From Dipetalonema caudispina (taxonomy: Eukaryota > Nematoda > Chromadorea > Rhabditida > Onchocercidae): a stretch of DNA of 64,000 nucleotides. Made by a program: the position numbers and the translations under genes. Location: assembly GCA_013365325.1 (NCBI GenBank), contig JABVXV010000061.1, positions 62,001 through 126,000 on the forward strand, written 5' to 3'. Of this stretch, positions 47,701-60,800 are shown piece after piece; position 1 is the stretch's first letter, and each line of letters begins with the position of its first letter. The notes under the pieces were generated by a model. The model had not been told where the DNA came from. It made no database searches and worked only from the letters and a program-made list of their open reading frames with translations.

Positions 47701-49457
47701 AAAGAATATTCAGTATTTTGTTTTGTGTGCTTAAATCGCCGAAACCGAGATAGAGAGCCGTAGCAATAATTAAATCCTGATGTCCCAGCCGGATTTCCCA
47801 TTTACGCGACGATATACAATCAAGCTGATGAGCTGCCTCAACCGTAATGCAAAGTATATCCGCTGTAAGCATTTGAGATGAACTTACCGGACCAATAGCA
47901 TCAATAGCGAACTCGGTACGCTCAATGGGATGCATGCTAACTGCAAATATATTATGTGTAAGATGACTATCAAACCATACATGTATTTTTTTAATTATAA
48001 GGATAAGATGGACCCTGCAAGTGTATCATACTCATCATATTTGTCAACCAGTACATAAATTTTAGTTTACAATGGGATGAACGACTTTTAGCTCAGCATT
48101 TTGTACAGATGCACAAGTTGCATCTTAATAGTCTTGTAAAACAGTCGATCACATACAGCTAAGACTGGTATTAGTTATATTTAAAAAACATCTAAAACAA
48201 TTTTCTGAAAGGCTAAGTGATGTTGTCAGCTGATATTTCGAACCAAACGAAAGTCGAAATTACCGACTTAAGTAATACAGAACATTTCAATCTCAACAAA
48301 AACTAACTCTTTCATATATAGATGAGCATGTCGTGTTTGTTAAGAAAAAAAATTTTACCAAGAGCATCGGGACGTCCAAATACTTTACCACACCCATATC
48401 TTTTCAAACGATTTACCCCATTACGAACACAATACCGTGCGAAAGCTCGTCGCAAGTCATGCTATAAGCATTATTTCATTCGCAAGATGGCCATATTATT
48501 ACGATAATAGGAGTTGGACGTTAAGCAAAGCTAATCATTATACTTGTTTTAGTGCTTTTAGTTTACAATTTTAAAACAATTATCAATTATTTTTTTATGA
48601 ATCAAAGAAACCAATAATGTAACATGTCTTCTAGGGTTAATGAAACTATTCCGCACGTGTAGCTCACTAAACTTATATTATCAATCAATTATTATGATGG
48701 ACTGCTCAATCATCTAGCTCCATACCGGCAACATTACTGTAATCCCATTTTCATCAACAAATCGACATGCGCGTGATTTCGAATTCGTCATTTCAGTTGC
48801 ATTTTTGGTACTGAATGGTGTAATGGAATGCACATCAAATGGAATAAAAGCATGCGTTGAACAGATACGGCATAATTTATTACGTAAGTATTCGATAGCA
48901 CGTAACCGTGGTAAACTCAACCGGTCCTAAATAAACGAAAGTCACCTGTTTAGATGAAGTAAGTTTAAGGTTAATCATTTGATTCATTTAAAATGAAATG
49001 GATCAAATAAGTTATCTGTTTAAAAAAATGAATTCAACTCTAGTGAATTAATTTATCCCTTATTTTCAAAGAAATAACCAATCTATTTTAAAAAAATCAA
49101 ATTTAAACTTAATAATCTAATTTAACAATTCCAGCTTCTTTCTTTTCTTTGCTAACACGTTTACCGTATACTTTGCCTATTTATGCAAAAACGGAGAACT
49201 CTCTTAATCTGTTATGTAGCATAACTAAAAGAGAAATAAATTCGACACTACATTTTAAGTCGAATAACAGATAAAATGCTGAATTACTCTCATTTGGTAC
49301 TTTCATGAAATAATGAGGATGAATACTGCCTTACAGTTGAACATATGCCCCGATCATAGAGATAATCTGCCGCTGGTAATACCGGATTAGCTATTAGCGT
49401 ATCAATTATCCAATGATGCAAACGTCCCCCGCTCCGAATAGCTTGACAAAACATTTT
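44752..49457 (-). CDS. gcn-2: gcn-2 HisRS-like and C-terminal domain exons
   Basis: Exons 49335-49457, 48726-48926, 48359-48461, 47680-47940, 47128-47358, 46773-46910, 46561-46689, 46061-46215, 45369-45665 and 44752-45057, all joining in phase. The HisRS-like part shows GITVMLPHDLRRAFARYCVR, then HPIERTEFAIDAIGP and IIIGAGGRYDTLL, which match GCN2 histidyl-tRNA-synthetase motifs 2 and 3 in degenerate form. It binds uncharged tRNA rather than making histidyl-tRNA. An anticodon-binding-like region follows (CGQALVCSVSDQLLKTTANL), then the C-terminal domain (QTVVEVIITEISVDAIRLL). A + strand frame at 48322-48507 is only the antisense of exon 48359-48461. Confidence 0.94.
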
Positions 49458-52400
49458 CTGGAAGTACACAGCAAGATAGTTCTTGCGGTGCTATCCATTA
49501 CTTAATGTAATACTTAATGAACAGATTAAGTAAAATGCTAAACTGTTCAATCATAGCGAGAAAAAACCTGTTCACGGAACTTTAGGTGTTTGTTTTTGTT
49601 CTATGAGAAATTCCAAGTCCGAAAAAAAGAAAAAAAGATTTGGTTTACTTGGAAATCATTCTCTTCAATTTCTGCTACTGGAATACGATCGCTGCTCAGA
49701 AGGATCTGCACCGATGGTCGATCGTCTGGCTGAATTTCCAACATCCATTTGATCAATTTCTTGGCAGCTTTTTGGTGTATCTAAAAAACTATAATTGACG
49801 GTTTTATATGAACAAATGTCATATCATGTCTGCTAATAGAAATGATTTCATACCTCCAACATGCCAGTCCCGAAATCTGAAGGGAAATGACCGGAGCCAC
49901 GTAGATTTTTTATTACTGTTATTCGTTCCATACCAGGTAGAAGAGGTCGATAGAACATTTCAAACAAAACTATACCAAGACTGGAATGAAATAAGTATTG
50001 ATGTGTGGATTTGTTAAGTACAGAGGTGATCGAAATAGTTAACTAAGTAATAATTAACATAAATGAATGCCGGAAATTTCATATGAAATGGAATTTCAAT
50101 CAGTGCCTCAATTTATTCTCTTCAGCAACTCATTTTAAACTTTAAATGGTTGGCGAACTTGAATAGATGAACGGAGTAACTTGCACATTAATATAATAAT
50201 AACAACTAGTCAAATAATTACTTAGATAAATCAACTTTGATGAAAACGAAACCGAGTAACTAGTAACCACAGTAGTTGACATAAATGTCTAAAGTTCAAT
50301 AGATGATATAACAAATGAAAGAATGATCAATAACCTGTATACGTCGATTTTCGTTGTGTAATCGATGCTTTCACTAGCAGTTGAGAGCAATTCTGGTGCA
50401 ATATAAAGAGCTGTACCAATATCTTTGGTCATAGAAAAACCCATATCAGACTCGTTCAAACAAGATAAATTTTTTGACACAATATCGCAAGTTGCAAGAC
50501 CAAAATCACCAATTTTAGCGTGATCGCTTCCATCTATCAGGATGTTCATCTACAATATTCAGTTTCAAAGGGAATGGAATGAACTTCATAATATTTCTGA
50601 CATTCAAATGACGCTTTGTTTTACTCCAGTACTGCAACAAAAGTCTTGATTGATTTCTCTGTATAGAGATCAGATACGGCTACTAACAATTAAAAACTGA
50701 ATGAATTTCAAGGAATAAAAAATAGTGAAAAGATAATTCGACAAGAAAATGTTTAGGAAATAGAGGCTGAACGAAATAATGTCTAAATAACCAAGAGAGA
50801 TTTCACAATGGCTTCATGAGATCTGTAACTCGCAAAAATATTTGCAAATATGAGGCAAACTTGAATGATTCATTTTAGCACCACAGTCGAAACAACCGAT
50901 GATTTTCCGTTCTATTCAGATAAATCACAAGAAAAATTAAGTTTGTCACTATTGTTCATTAGACTTTCATTGCGAAAGTCTCAAAATTACGGAAAAGTAA
51001 CTATAATTCGAGCATCTATAACAGTTAAAGAGTGTGATGAATCTGAAATTTTCATAAAATTAGAGTTAAAAAAGCCCTAACCGGCTTAATATCACGATGA
51101 ATCATGCCTTCTTGGTGGATGTATTGCAATCCGAGCAATATCTCACGAAATAGACGCCATACTTGTCGTGAATTTTTCAGCAATTTCGAACTATCAATTA
51201 AATTACGCAATGTAGACTTCTCACAATATTCCATTTGAATGAATAAAATTCTTAAAGGTAGTGTGGATGATCCCGCTATAGTTTCAGATGGTGATGTCGA
51301 AGTTGATGGTATGTCAGCACCGTTTTCATCACTCGAATCCTCATTGTCGCCTTCGTCTTCAAAAAGCACTTCCTATAAATTATAAAATTGTATAAGACAA
51401 AAACAGAAATCAATCAATTTCTAATGAGAATTTATTTTTATTCGGAAGATGAAGGAAAGTACTGCTTTAGAAACTCATTTCGGGCTTCCGGTCCAGTAAA
51501 AGTGACCCACATTAATATGTGAGATGGCCAAAATGTCGGAGCAATTTCCGGAAATTGGAACTATGTCGGAAAAACATTTTTTTGTCTGATTTTGTTAACT
51601 AAATACGTTCGGGTAATCAAAGTTAATCAGATATGAAATTAAAAAAATGATACATAACTTTAAGGTAAGAAAAAGCTTAGTTTAGTTGCACTATGTGCGA
51701 AAGTTCACTGCAGTTGAAACCTACAAAGTCTGAGCTTTCAACAGTGCTGAGAGCAGTAGGCGAAAATAGCGTTTGTACAGGCTCTCTGTGTTGTTCTTCG
51801 GAAACAAAATCCGGTTCATACACGGAAGTCGTTTGAAAGGATGTCGACCACTCTGCTGTCATATCTACAGCTATACGTTTTGCCATTTTTTCGATATTCT
51901 TCATTTGTAAAGGCATCAGGGAATCTAAATATCGTTCGGTTAAATGAATCAGTAAGAAATTCATCACAAATTCCATCAGTCGATTTATTATCGTGTGTTG
52001 ATATGTCCTGATCACGAATTTAACCATTTTTGTGAAAAAAGTCATCTTAGCTTACATCGGTGTTGTTAGTGCATAATGCAAAAGCAATAAAAGAGATAGT
52101 GAACAGAGTTAGTAATACTGCTTACAATATTTTGCAAAAAGTTGATTTCTTTTCAAAATACGGACGATGCGAGTTTATGACTAAAAATCGAGATTGAGGA
52201 ATGCTGGAAGAAATGAAGCAAAAAAAAAGAGCAGAAGTGAGGAGCTGAGTCGTGCGTCTACTAATGAAAAGTTTAGGTAATGCTTAAATTATGCAACTTG
52301 TCAAATTCTGAATTCAAAAGAAACGCTAAATTTGTCGCTAGCTTATGAGAAACCAACATGGAGTAATGATTAAGCTGATGCTTCGACCCCTTCGCAGTTA

Positions 52401-55400
52401 GATTTCAAGTTGAACAAATTCAACTCAGACTACAACGGATAACCTTACCATAACAGTACACAATATATACCTTCGGTCTCGTCTTTTTGATCAGTATCAC
52501 CACTCACTTCATTACCGTTACTTTCCGGTCCAGTTTCTTTTGTGGCTTGCTCAATCCAAGCACTGTAGTAACGAACAACGTTTGTATGATTTAATTTTGA
52601 AAACAGCTTCGCTTCGCGTGTAACCTTTCGATTGAATCGTTCATCCTTGGGATCTAAGGGTATTCGTTTAATAGCATAATCATTACCATCCAGTTTATTT
52701 CTGCAAAAAAAGGAAAAAGCTTCCCACGATATTTGTTTAAAATGTTCAATATCGCTTATTATGTCAAAGACCAGAACATAATACAACATCCTAAAATGCA
52801 GATAAACAGCGAAATGCTCCGTACGCACAGCATCTCAAATTTCATCATTCTTTATCAAAAAAAAAAAAAAAACGGTATAAAAACCGAATGGTTCGCCTCG
52901 TGATCATCCGAATGATTTAGGATATGGCTGGGCATTCAGGGCAATCTTTCTTGAACTGACAAGTATAACGCAACGAAATTTGATTTTTATCGACTTGCTA
53001 AGAAAAGTTCAGGAATTATACAATTAAATTAAACCATCCAAAACTGCGCTCAATCTTACTTTGCCAACATGACATCACCAAAACCGCCTTTCCCCAACAT
53101 TTCGATAAAAATAAATTCGTTCCGAAGTCTGCTATGTGCAATTTGCTGAAAACCATCTTGTCCATCGTCAACCAACGACTGGAACAAATCATCTGAAAAC
53201 AATCCGAAATGTTTATTCTTCACAACATATAATTGAAAATACGACGTTTTTATAAATTTGTAATATTAATGGAAACCTTGACATAAAAAGGGATGTTCCA
53301 TTAAAGTTTCCAAGATTTTTGTGTTCCTGCAAGCTTCTGCGAAACTTTCGAGATTTTCAGAAAAGCCTGGATTGTTTGCAAATGCTGAAAGCTCCCTGAA
53401 TTTGTTGAAAATGTTGCTCAGTGAAATCAAATCATGATTTGGCAATTTATCCACTGTAGGACTAGAGGAGATATTTTCACCGACTATTTCGACACATTCC
53501 TTGATAATCCTACATTGATCCAAAAGTAGTGATCTAAAATTGCAAAAATAAATCAGCAGATTTTTCGAAAAATGCACATAAAGTTTTCCAAATGACTTTA
53601 CAATGTTCAAGCTAATCATAGGTTAAAGTTCTATAGTTCAAAACAGCTGGATTTCATTAAGCAGCATACGATCTCATTGCACTAGTTTGCTTCGGACTTT
53701 CTGAAACTTGTTCCACGACCGTGCTCAGAGGAAAAATGATCACAAAAAATATACCTCAGGTAATAATCAGATAAACGAAAGTTCCGTTTGCCAGTGATCC
53801 ATATAGACGTTAGGTCAAGATCAAAATGTCCTAAGTTTTTTGCATGTAGAAATCGCAAACCATCTAACAGTTGAACAGCAAGGCGAACTAAGAGTGTCTG
53901 CAAAATAAAAAGACTTCTAACAATATAATGACCAATGATGAAAAAATGTCTTAATTTTTAAGGCTGAACTCTAAAAATCTAAAATCATGAAATACGGAAA
54001 CTATTCGATCTATGTTGAAAGTTTTAGCAAATTCAAACAAGGATATTTGATTAAAAAGGAAAAAAGTAGGTATTGGATTCCATGCACTTACTTTGTCGCT
54101 TTCGAAAATATTAACTTGAGATGATAAATTTCGATCATTTTTATTGATATTTTGGCCAATTACAATACTGCAATTAATTCGAAGGTAACCAACAACTCCC
54201 TCAACAGTTGTAGAACTTTCTCCATAAGATGGAAATAAGCTGATTAATCATGCCCTTACTCTCATATTGCTTAATTATCTTGATAGACAAACTGTTTTGC
54301 TTACGCACATCATTCAATGTTACCCATAACAGATATTTCTAGAAATGAAAAAAATTAAACGAATGAAGTAAAGCTTGCCAAACATTAACTTCCGAAGTTG
54401 TCAACTTATTCTTCTGCATACAAAGCATTTCATAACTGCATAATGTTGGCTCAGTAACAGCAATTCTTGAAATTTCTTGCAATTTCCTTTCCAGTTGTTT
54501 GAAATGAGTGATGAAACGTTTAAACGATACCAGAGGTGTTTTGGCTATCGCCGTAAATGTCCATTCCATAATAAAAAGTTCATGACCCTAGAAGAAAAAA
54601 AGAAATAACAATCCAAGATATAACTATACGTAACACACCATCACACTGACGAAAAAAAGCAAGAGATTTATCTGATGGATCATAATGCACCGTGAAAGCA
54701 TATCTATATTAAGTGAACACAACACATGAATATAACCAGTGAGGCTTTTTTTCCTTTTCGCAAGGATACTGCATTCACTTCTCAATAACAGTCCATCACG
54801 ATTTTTTACAGCCTTCTCATTCAGATAACGTCCGAGTTCTAAATAGGCTTTAATGTCTATTCTGTTAGTATTTTTCCGTTTTATTGCCACGAAACTGATC
54901 TTTGCTCTCTGCCTTTATTCTCTATTATTAAAAAAACACTTTTTAAATTACCGTGGTACAATCCACAGCTGACCATTCTCGACAAAATGGGCTAATATCT
55001 GGCCGTCTCCTCAAACTGTTCGTCCTTTTGGTCAACCGTTTTTGGGTACCATCGATGCAAGAGAAATTTTCGTATGAGCTATCATCAACTGGTGTCGTGG
55101 GTTCACCTTCTTCCGCCTTTCGCCACATTAATTTTTCTTCATGCATTTTTTGAAATGCCACAACATCCTCGCGATCACGCTGTTCTGACTTTACTCGTTG
55201 TCTCTGGAATATTAGCACAAAATACGAAAAATGTAGAAAGCCAAGAAATCCTAAAAAACTTGACGAGGAAAGATGTCTTAAACTGCCGCAGTATGATAAC
55301 CCAATAAAACTACATTTAGAGAGTAGGTAGGAAAACGTCAATACCCTCCGTTCATGTTCTACTGCAGCGTGTTGCTGTAACATGCCATCGAAAAAGGATC

Positions 55401-56639
55401 CTTCTGGAGGTTTGTTTCGTTCATATAGAAATTCCTGAACTACCTGGCATAGTTCTAGTATAACTTCCTGAAATTTTCCAGCCATCAGAAGCTTTCAGTC
55501 ATTCATCTGAACTTGAATATTATGGAATAAAAAAAAAGTGATAAATGAATAAAATGAAGTCAACAACGATTACTCACGTTTCCTTTCAATGATGTTGCTT
55601 TATCATATAATATTTGCTTAAGTATATCAACATCTTTTAGCGAAATACCTTTTACATTTTCCAGCGCAAGAAATGGTATCCTATAAATAACACCAGAATC
55701 GGTGAAAAATTAAGAGAGAGACAACTCTGATAAATTTTCCGGATTTTTAGATGAATAATAGAATTTAAAGACCAAAATTTGGGCTAAAAATTATGCAAGC
55801 TGTTTAAACATAACAACAATAATAATCCAGTGCCTATAAACTAATGGAGGAATAAATGAGCAGTATAAAAGGTCAAATTGTTGCGATGTACCCAGACAAC
55901 GGATATGTTTTTGGACATTTTACGTGAAGATCCAATGAAACGTAGATTTTGCCGCTGGCTGTGCTAGCTGATCCAATAGGTTTCAAGTGAAGGATGACGT
56001 CAAGTGGTTGCCATATCTACAAAGCAATCAACCGATTATTATAGTATACTCTTTAGAAAAAAATCAACATATACACAGCGTGATGATTGCTATTTTGGGT
56101 AAGTCCAAGTACAGCACCCAATAACTACTTTACCCAGACAAATAAATAAACAATTACTGTATCTTCTCCTGACTTATCATTTCAATTTTCTGCGATCAAA
56201 TAAAGATGCAGCAGCAAATGTATCCGTGATAGTATATGGTTATGCTGCAGCCAGACAATGCTGAATAAAGACCTAACAAATATTATTACAAACAATGGCA
56301 TTACTCCTTTACCAAAGAAAGTATTTCAATCTAATATCAATTAGTATTTCAATCTAATAAATTTGGTTTGACGAACGTTCAAAGTGACCAAGCAAATGAA
56401 TATAATCAAATAGATTTTTCATATCCAATTTTGCCACATAAAATGATTAGTTAGTATTTTCAATCTAATCAGTCGATTCAACGAACCTTCCAAGCATTTT
56501 GGGCAACATCTAGGAAGTCTTCACCATATACGGATTCCAACACCATGCGTTCATCACCTTGCCGTCTTTTAGCATCATCCAGTGTTCCGCCGATGTCACC
56601 AACTGCACCAATTCGTTGTTGATACTGTTGTTGCTTCAT
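44752..56639 (-). CDS. gcn-2: GCN2 eIF2-alpha kinase, complete gene
   Basis: About 28 exons rebuild a protein of roughly 1690 residues with the full GCN2 order: RWD domain, charged linker, degenerate kinase, active kinase, HisRS-like domain and C-terminal ribosome/dimerisation domain. GCN2 senses uncharged tRNA and stalled ribosomes and phosphorylates eIF2-alpha to slow translation. The start is ATG at 56639 (MKQQQYQQRIGAVGD); the RWD follows at once (ERMVLESVYGEDF). The stop at 44752-44754 follows NGYYKLIL, matching the YYRILF-type end of human GCN2. Exons 1-5: 56487-56639, 55892-56016, 55578-55680, 55345-55467 and 54952-55203; the rest are in separate entries. The RWD shows YPLSGIPFLALENVKGIS. 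Exons 4-5 encode a charged coiled-coil-like linker (NKPPEGSFFDGMLQQ). Several introns are only about 40 nt, unlike the long abl-1 introns. The gene diverges from the TSC22-like gene. Confidence 0.96.
49649..53192 (-). CDS. gcn-2: gcn-2 protein kinase domain exons
   Basis: Exons 53060-53192, 52471-52700, 51725-51924, 51082-51372, 50335-50549, 49854-49980 and 49649-49780. Motifs: glycine loop LGKGGFGDVML, catalytic Lys in DYAIKRIPLD, NVVRYYSAWIEQ (GCN2 signature), a long acidic insert in the kinase (exons 14-15, with EWSTSF as in human GCN2 and a Glu/Asp-rich run), FIQMEYCEKSTLR, catalytic loop MIHRDIKPMNILID, DFG in KIGDFGLAT, an activation loop with Thr in MTKDIGTALYIAPE matching the two autophosphorylated Thr of human GCN2, and IDVYSLGIVLFEM. 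All catalytic residues are present, so an active Ser/Thr kinase is predicted. The kinase insert is shorter than in human GCN2. Confidence 0.95.
53277..54908 (-). CDS. gcn-2: gcn-2 pseudokinase exons
   Basis: Exons near 54726-54908, 54390-54587, 54260-54338, 54092-54219, 53755-53897 and 53277-53533. The segment FVAIKRKNTNRIDIKAYLEL and the later HELFIMEWTF correspond to the N-lobe of the degenerate kinase of GCN2. FLHAKNLGHFDLDLTSIWI stands where a catalytic loop would be, and RLSDYYLR replaces DFG, so it cannot be an active kinase. It ends in a C-lobe helix (LETLMEHPFLCQ). A small extra exon probably lies at 54640-54685 (reading KSLAFFRQCDG), which would align with the family better than the shorter version. 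The exon pair 54260/54219 implies a 40-nt intron. Borders between 54200 and 54910 are the least certain in the gene. Confidence 0.75.
56320..56470. repeat. Three copies of a GTATTTCAATCTAAT motif in gcn-2 intron 1
   Basis: Copies lie at 56321-56335, 56344-56358 and 56454-56469 (one extra T). The second and third also share following sequence (GACGAAC versus AACGAACC plus TTC.AAG), and the third copy runs into the exon 1 donor at 56486. This looks like a partial duplication around the splice donor. Confidence 0.55.
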
Positions 56640-57832
56640 CGGTTTTATGATTAAATTTCCTTAGTTTAGCGATTTCACCCTGTTTTTTTTCATTAACCTG
56701 GGAACCACAATGATTAAGATTATGATATTACCAGCAGTCATGACAATCACAATCAATTATTCGGGAAAATGAATAAAGAATATTGCCTCAATAATGCTTA
56801 GCTTCTCCTTAGATGTTATGTTCCAGGGAGTGAAATATCAAATCTATGATCCAAAACACTTGGTGAGTGCGTAAGACTGCTCAATATCGTAATTAAACAA
56901 TCTTAGAAAAAATGTAAAAAGATAAATAACATGCACCACCCTCAAAACAAGCATTCAACTTTGAGTTGGATAAAATTTCAAGCGAAGACAAAAAGCTTTA
57001 AAAAATGACACAAAACTGTATGGTGTAATATGAAGCAACTTAAAGTTTTTGAATTCAAAACTCAATTTAAAAATCTTTTTTTTCCATTACTGATTCATCA
57101 TCAATCTCTGATCTATGGCTGTGTAGGACTATTTTGACACTTCCTCGGTTTCTATCAATTCAATCGTGAAGTATTTCATCAGTCACTAATATCTCAACCT
57201 TTTTCTCAATCAAAATGTATTTCTACCGTATAGTTCTTTAGATTTCTATTTCAGCTAAGAAGCATTAATCTACTGAAGTTCTGTCAGTGTTTGCTTTAAA
57301 TAAAGAGCCAGTCTGTAGCGCAGATACTTGTCCCGATGCCTGTCCCATAGTTTCCCGTTCTTTGCTATCAGAGTGCTACTTATCACGAGATACTTTCAAT
57401 CAATCTGCAACATTTTCCAAGATATCTCACCACTCCATCCTTCTTCCCACATCCCCACTCTAAGCTTTATCGATAGCATCAAATTACTGGAAATCCCGCA
57501 CTCATCTCAGATCCGATATTATTTGTTTACGTTATGTCCTAGCGTTTCGCTGTGTGATTCGTAATTTGGTTTGCTGCATTTTGTGGTTTCATGCGATGAT
57601 TATGTCGGGAATTCCCCTCAATCTGGGAAGGGATGGAGATCATTCGCGGATTATCTTTGCTCCTCAGGAAGCTGAATTCCTACTTTGTTCTAGAATGTAA
57701 ATTTCTTACCAGAATTCCGATTTATTGTCAGGATTTCAGCTCGCTTTTTGAATTTTACTCCGGCTTCTTAATCATCTTATTTCAGTCAATGAGTAGACAA
57801 TACATTGATAGAACGGCTTGTGTGATACCGCG
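56640..57832. promoter_or_regulatory. Probable divergent promoter region of gcn-2 and the TSC22-like gene
   Basis: The two start codons face away from each other across 1193 bases with no convincing coding sequence. The interval should hold both 5' leaders and promoters, possibly shared. T-rich stretches occur (57060-57080, 57400-57430). No TATA box or named factor site can be supported. A 78-codon frame at 57328-57564 is Ser/Phe/Ile-rich and looks like chance. Confidence 0.45.
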
Positions 57833-60800
57833 ATGGGTGTAACCGACAACGACGAACAAGCAGCAAGTGAAATGACAGCTGCAAAACCAAAAGAACGACA
57901 ATTTCAGGTTATTTTTTTTTTGAACGAGAGCACCTTATTTCATGAAAACAACAGTATTGGCTGCTTTTGTCAAACAAGACCGATTCTGTTATTCCAGGAA
58001 ATTAATCAAATCATCAAATTATTGGGTATCATGAAGTAAATTTAATGTATGGAGAAATATACTCCCAGTTTTTCTAGATTCTGCAATAGACCCAAATAAA
58101 ACGTCCTCATCTCTGTCACAGATAGATACCACATAGTGTACTTGTATTGTTAACAGTACGTGTGTTTGCTGATAAATGCATGGTAAGTATGGTTCCAAGT
58201 CAGATTTAGTACTGTTTGGTAAACTCGTATGCATATATATATATAGTTTACTCATTTAGATATTACAGGTTGTCCCTGTCCCAGGAACGTTTACTCGTGG
58301 ACGTTGGAAATGTTGGGATTATAAGGACAAAACATCGGAAACTGGAGCAATTATTGATTTTACGGATAAATCAGAGAAACACTCGTTGTGTAAGTCTATA
58401 AGGAATGGATTAGGCCTTCATTTTTGTATTTTTTCTCATATTGATGGTAAAATATTTCAGTACTATAGAAGGAAGAGACAGAGATAAAATTTTTTTTTTT
58501 TTTGATAAATGCGATTTTCCTATTTGTCATCCGAAGATTATTGAGAGAAGGTTTGAGGGATAAACATTGTAAAATTCCGTTTTAAATCTTTGAAAAGCGT
58601 GAGGAAGGTGTCTTCATCTCCAAATTTCATTTTTATTTCTGGTTTTCCCGCTGAACCTATAACGAGAGTACACTCTTAACCCTGATTATTTTTAGCTGTA
58701 TTTTTGGCAATAAATATTTTCAGTAGTACTCATAGCATTAAGTAGAGAGTTTCGCTGCAAGCCAATGTTTAAAACAAATAGTGGTTTAAGTCGGAGTCAC
58801 TCAGTTTTAACTGTAATATATTGCTTTATCTCCATGGTAACTATTCAACATGGTAGCTCACCTTTTACTATAGATAATATGAGAAAAATTTCCAAACTGA
58901 AGTGTATTCTAAATTGTATCATAATATGGATTTGGTGCCTAACGTATTAATTTAGGCTACTTGCTATGGTTACCTGATTTGAATAGTTATATCATTTTAT
59001 AGCAATCAATATTGGGGAAAATCCGGTCGGATGTCGGACTTTCATTTCCCACGGCCAAACAGATACAATGAATCATGCGACAAGTGATCCACATTTGATT
59101 TCAGCAACTGATACGAGTAGTGCAGGTTTTGTCTTTATTCTAATCTTTTTCTGTGTTACATCATCACACGCAAATACAAATCCACTTGGTCATTCTCTCT
59201 AGAAATTTCGAACTTTGGATGTACTTTTCTGCTAAACTGAGAATCGATAGTTAGAAATTGCAAAATTGAAATTAGATTAGATGGAAGATTCTGATTTTGA
59301 ATGTACTGCGAAACTTGTTTCGGTGAACTTCAAACAACTAAATATTAGTGTTGTAATCTTAAAAAAAAGCTGAGAATCAGCAACATCTGTATTATTATTT
59401 TCAGCAATATCACAAGCGAGCGATGTGTCGAATGTGGGGAAAGAATCCAGTACAATCGTTGTCACATCGATTGCTCCTCCATCGGCAACTCCGATACACG
59501 GTACTCCATCATCAGCTAGTATTTCTCCTGTGATCAGTAATGCAACTGGCATTGAAACTAAGGTATTTATTGTTTGTGCAATTACCACCTTTAAAGCTAC
59601 TTCTCGTCGTGAAGAAAGTCATCAGAACTGCCCAGTCATTTAGTAAAGTTTCTCATTCACTGATGACTTAACTGTGTGCCAAAAATGGCTACTTCTGAGT
59701 TTCTGAAAAATTTTTAAAATGAGTGGCCCTCTGAAACTGTTAAGATACTTATCGTTAAAGAGTTAAAGGATATGGCAACTTTCCTCTCTGTCTGCTAGCA
59801 ACATTTGGAAATATTTTGATGTGCATAGCAATTTGAGCTTGCGAGGTCAGTATGCTGATATGCTGCCCGTAAATGACAGTTATCCGTTTTTACATCCTTT
59901 AGTAATTAGCACGACTGTTTTGTGCATGCCTTATTTTTTCTTCTTTTTTCAGGGAAAAGTTCCAGATTCTGAAAATTTATCATCACTACAAACTACAGCG
60001 TCGGCACCCATTCTTAACGTTGGAGGAGTGGCACCAGCTCATACACCACACGTCTACCGAATTCCATCCGCTACCACCTCCTATCTGCAACCACTATCGG
60101 TTTCTATTAGTTTAAATCTTTTTCTTTTCGAAATCCATTGGTTATGCAAGTTTGAAATGTATTAATTTTTTGTAGCTGAAATTAATTTTTTACTTCGGTT
60201 TGCTAATTAAACATAAAAATTGCTGGTGTCCATTGCTTTGTTTTCGATTTCCTTAAGATTAAATCAACTATGACTATTCCAGACTTTATCGTTTGAGTCG
60301 ATAACTTTGTTGAAAATCTGTTACTCCATACCTAGGCATACTATTTTTGGTTGTCTTTACAATCGTTATTCGTTCTCTGACGTTACTTTCCGAAATGGGG
60401 CATCTCTCTGCTGTTAGTAAGCTGAGCTGTGATTCTATCTGTCAGAGTTTATTTTTACGTCTATTTGTGAATTGTAAAATAATTGATAACGATTTCAGGA
60501 AGCTCCTGATCCAAATCAACCATCATTTGTTCCCGAACCGATTACAACAAATGTACCGCTCACTGTGACTGAAACGGACGATCCGTAAGTTTTCTCTGTT
60601 TTCATACTTAAAATTCTCGGCACATTGAATTTTGACGACCACGCTCATTACTAACGTTTTTTAGATTTTTTTTGTGAAATTTTATAGTTTTGTTATAAAT
60701 ATTGAAATAATTTTGTACACAAAACTCTTCTCCTTCGTCTGATTTCTACAGTAAGTTACTCGGTTTCTTCAGTTTTCTAATAGGAAGAAAGCATTGGAAC

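Noticed and set aside
48322..48507. A + strand 61-codon frame rich in Arg, like a small basic ribosomal protein
   Set aside because: It is exactly antisense to a gcn-2 exon (48359-48461) whose HisRS-like motif DLRRAFARYCVR is clear. The + strand frame is a shadow.
52300..52440. A possible tRNA-like stretch
   Set aside because: No cloverleaf with a TTC loop and acceptor stem could be built.
59277..59588. A - strand 103-codon frame in the TSC22-like region
   Set aside because: It is antisense to exon 59405-59562, which is flanked by good splice sites and in phase with its neighbours.
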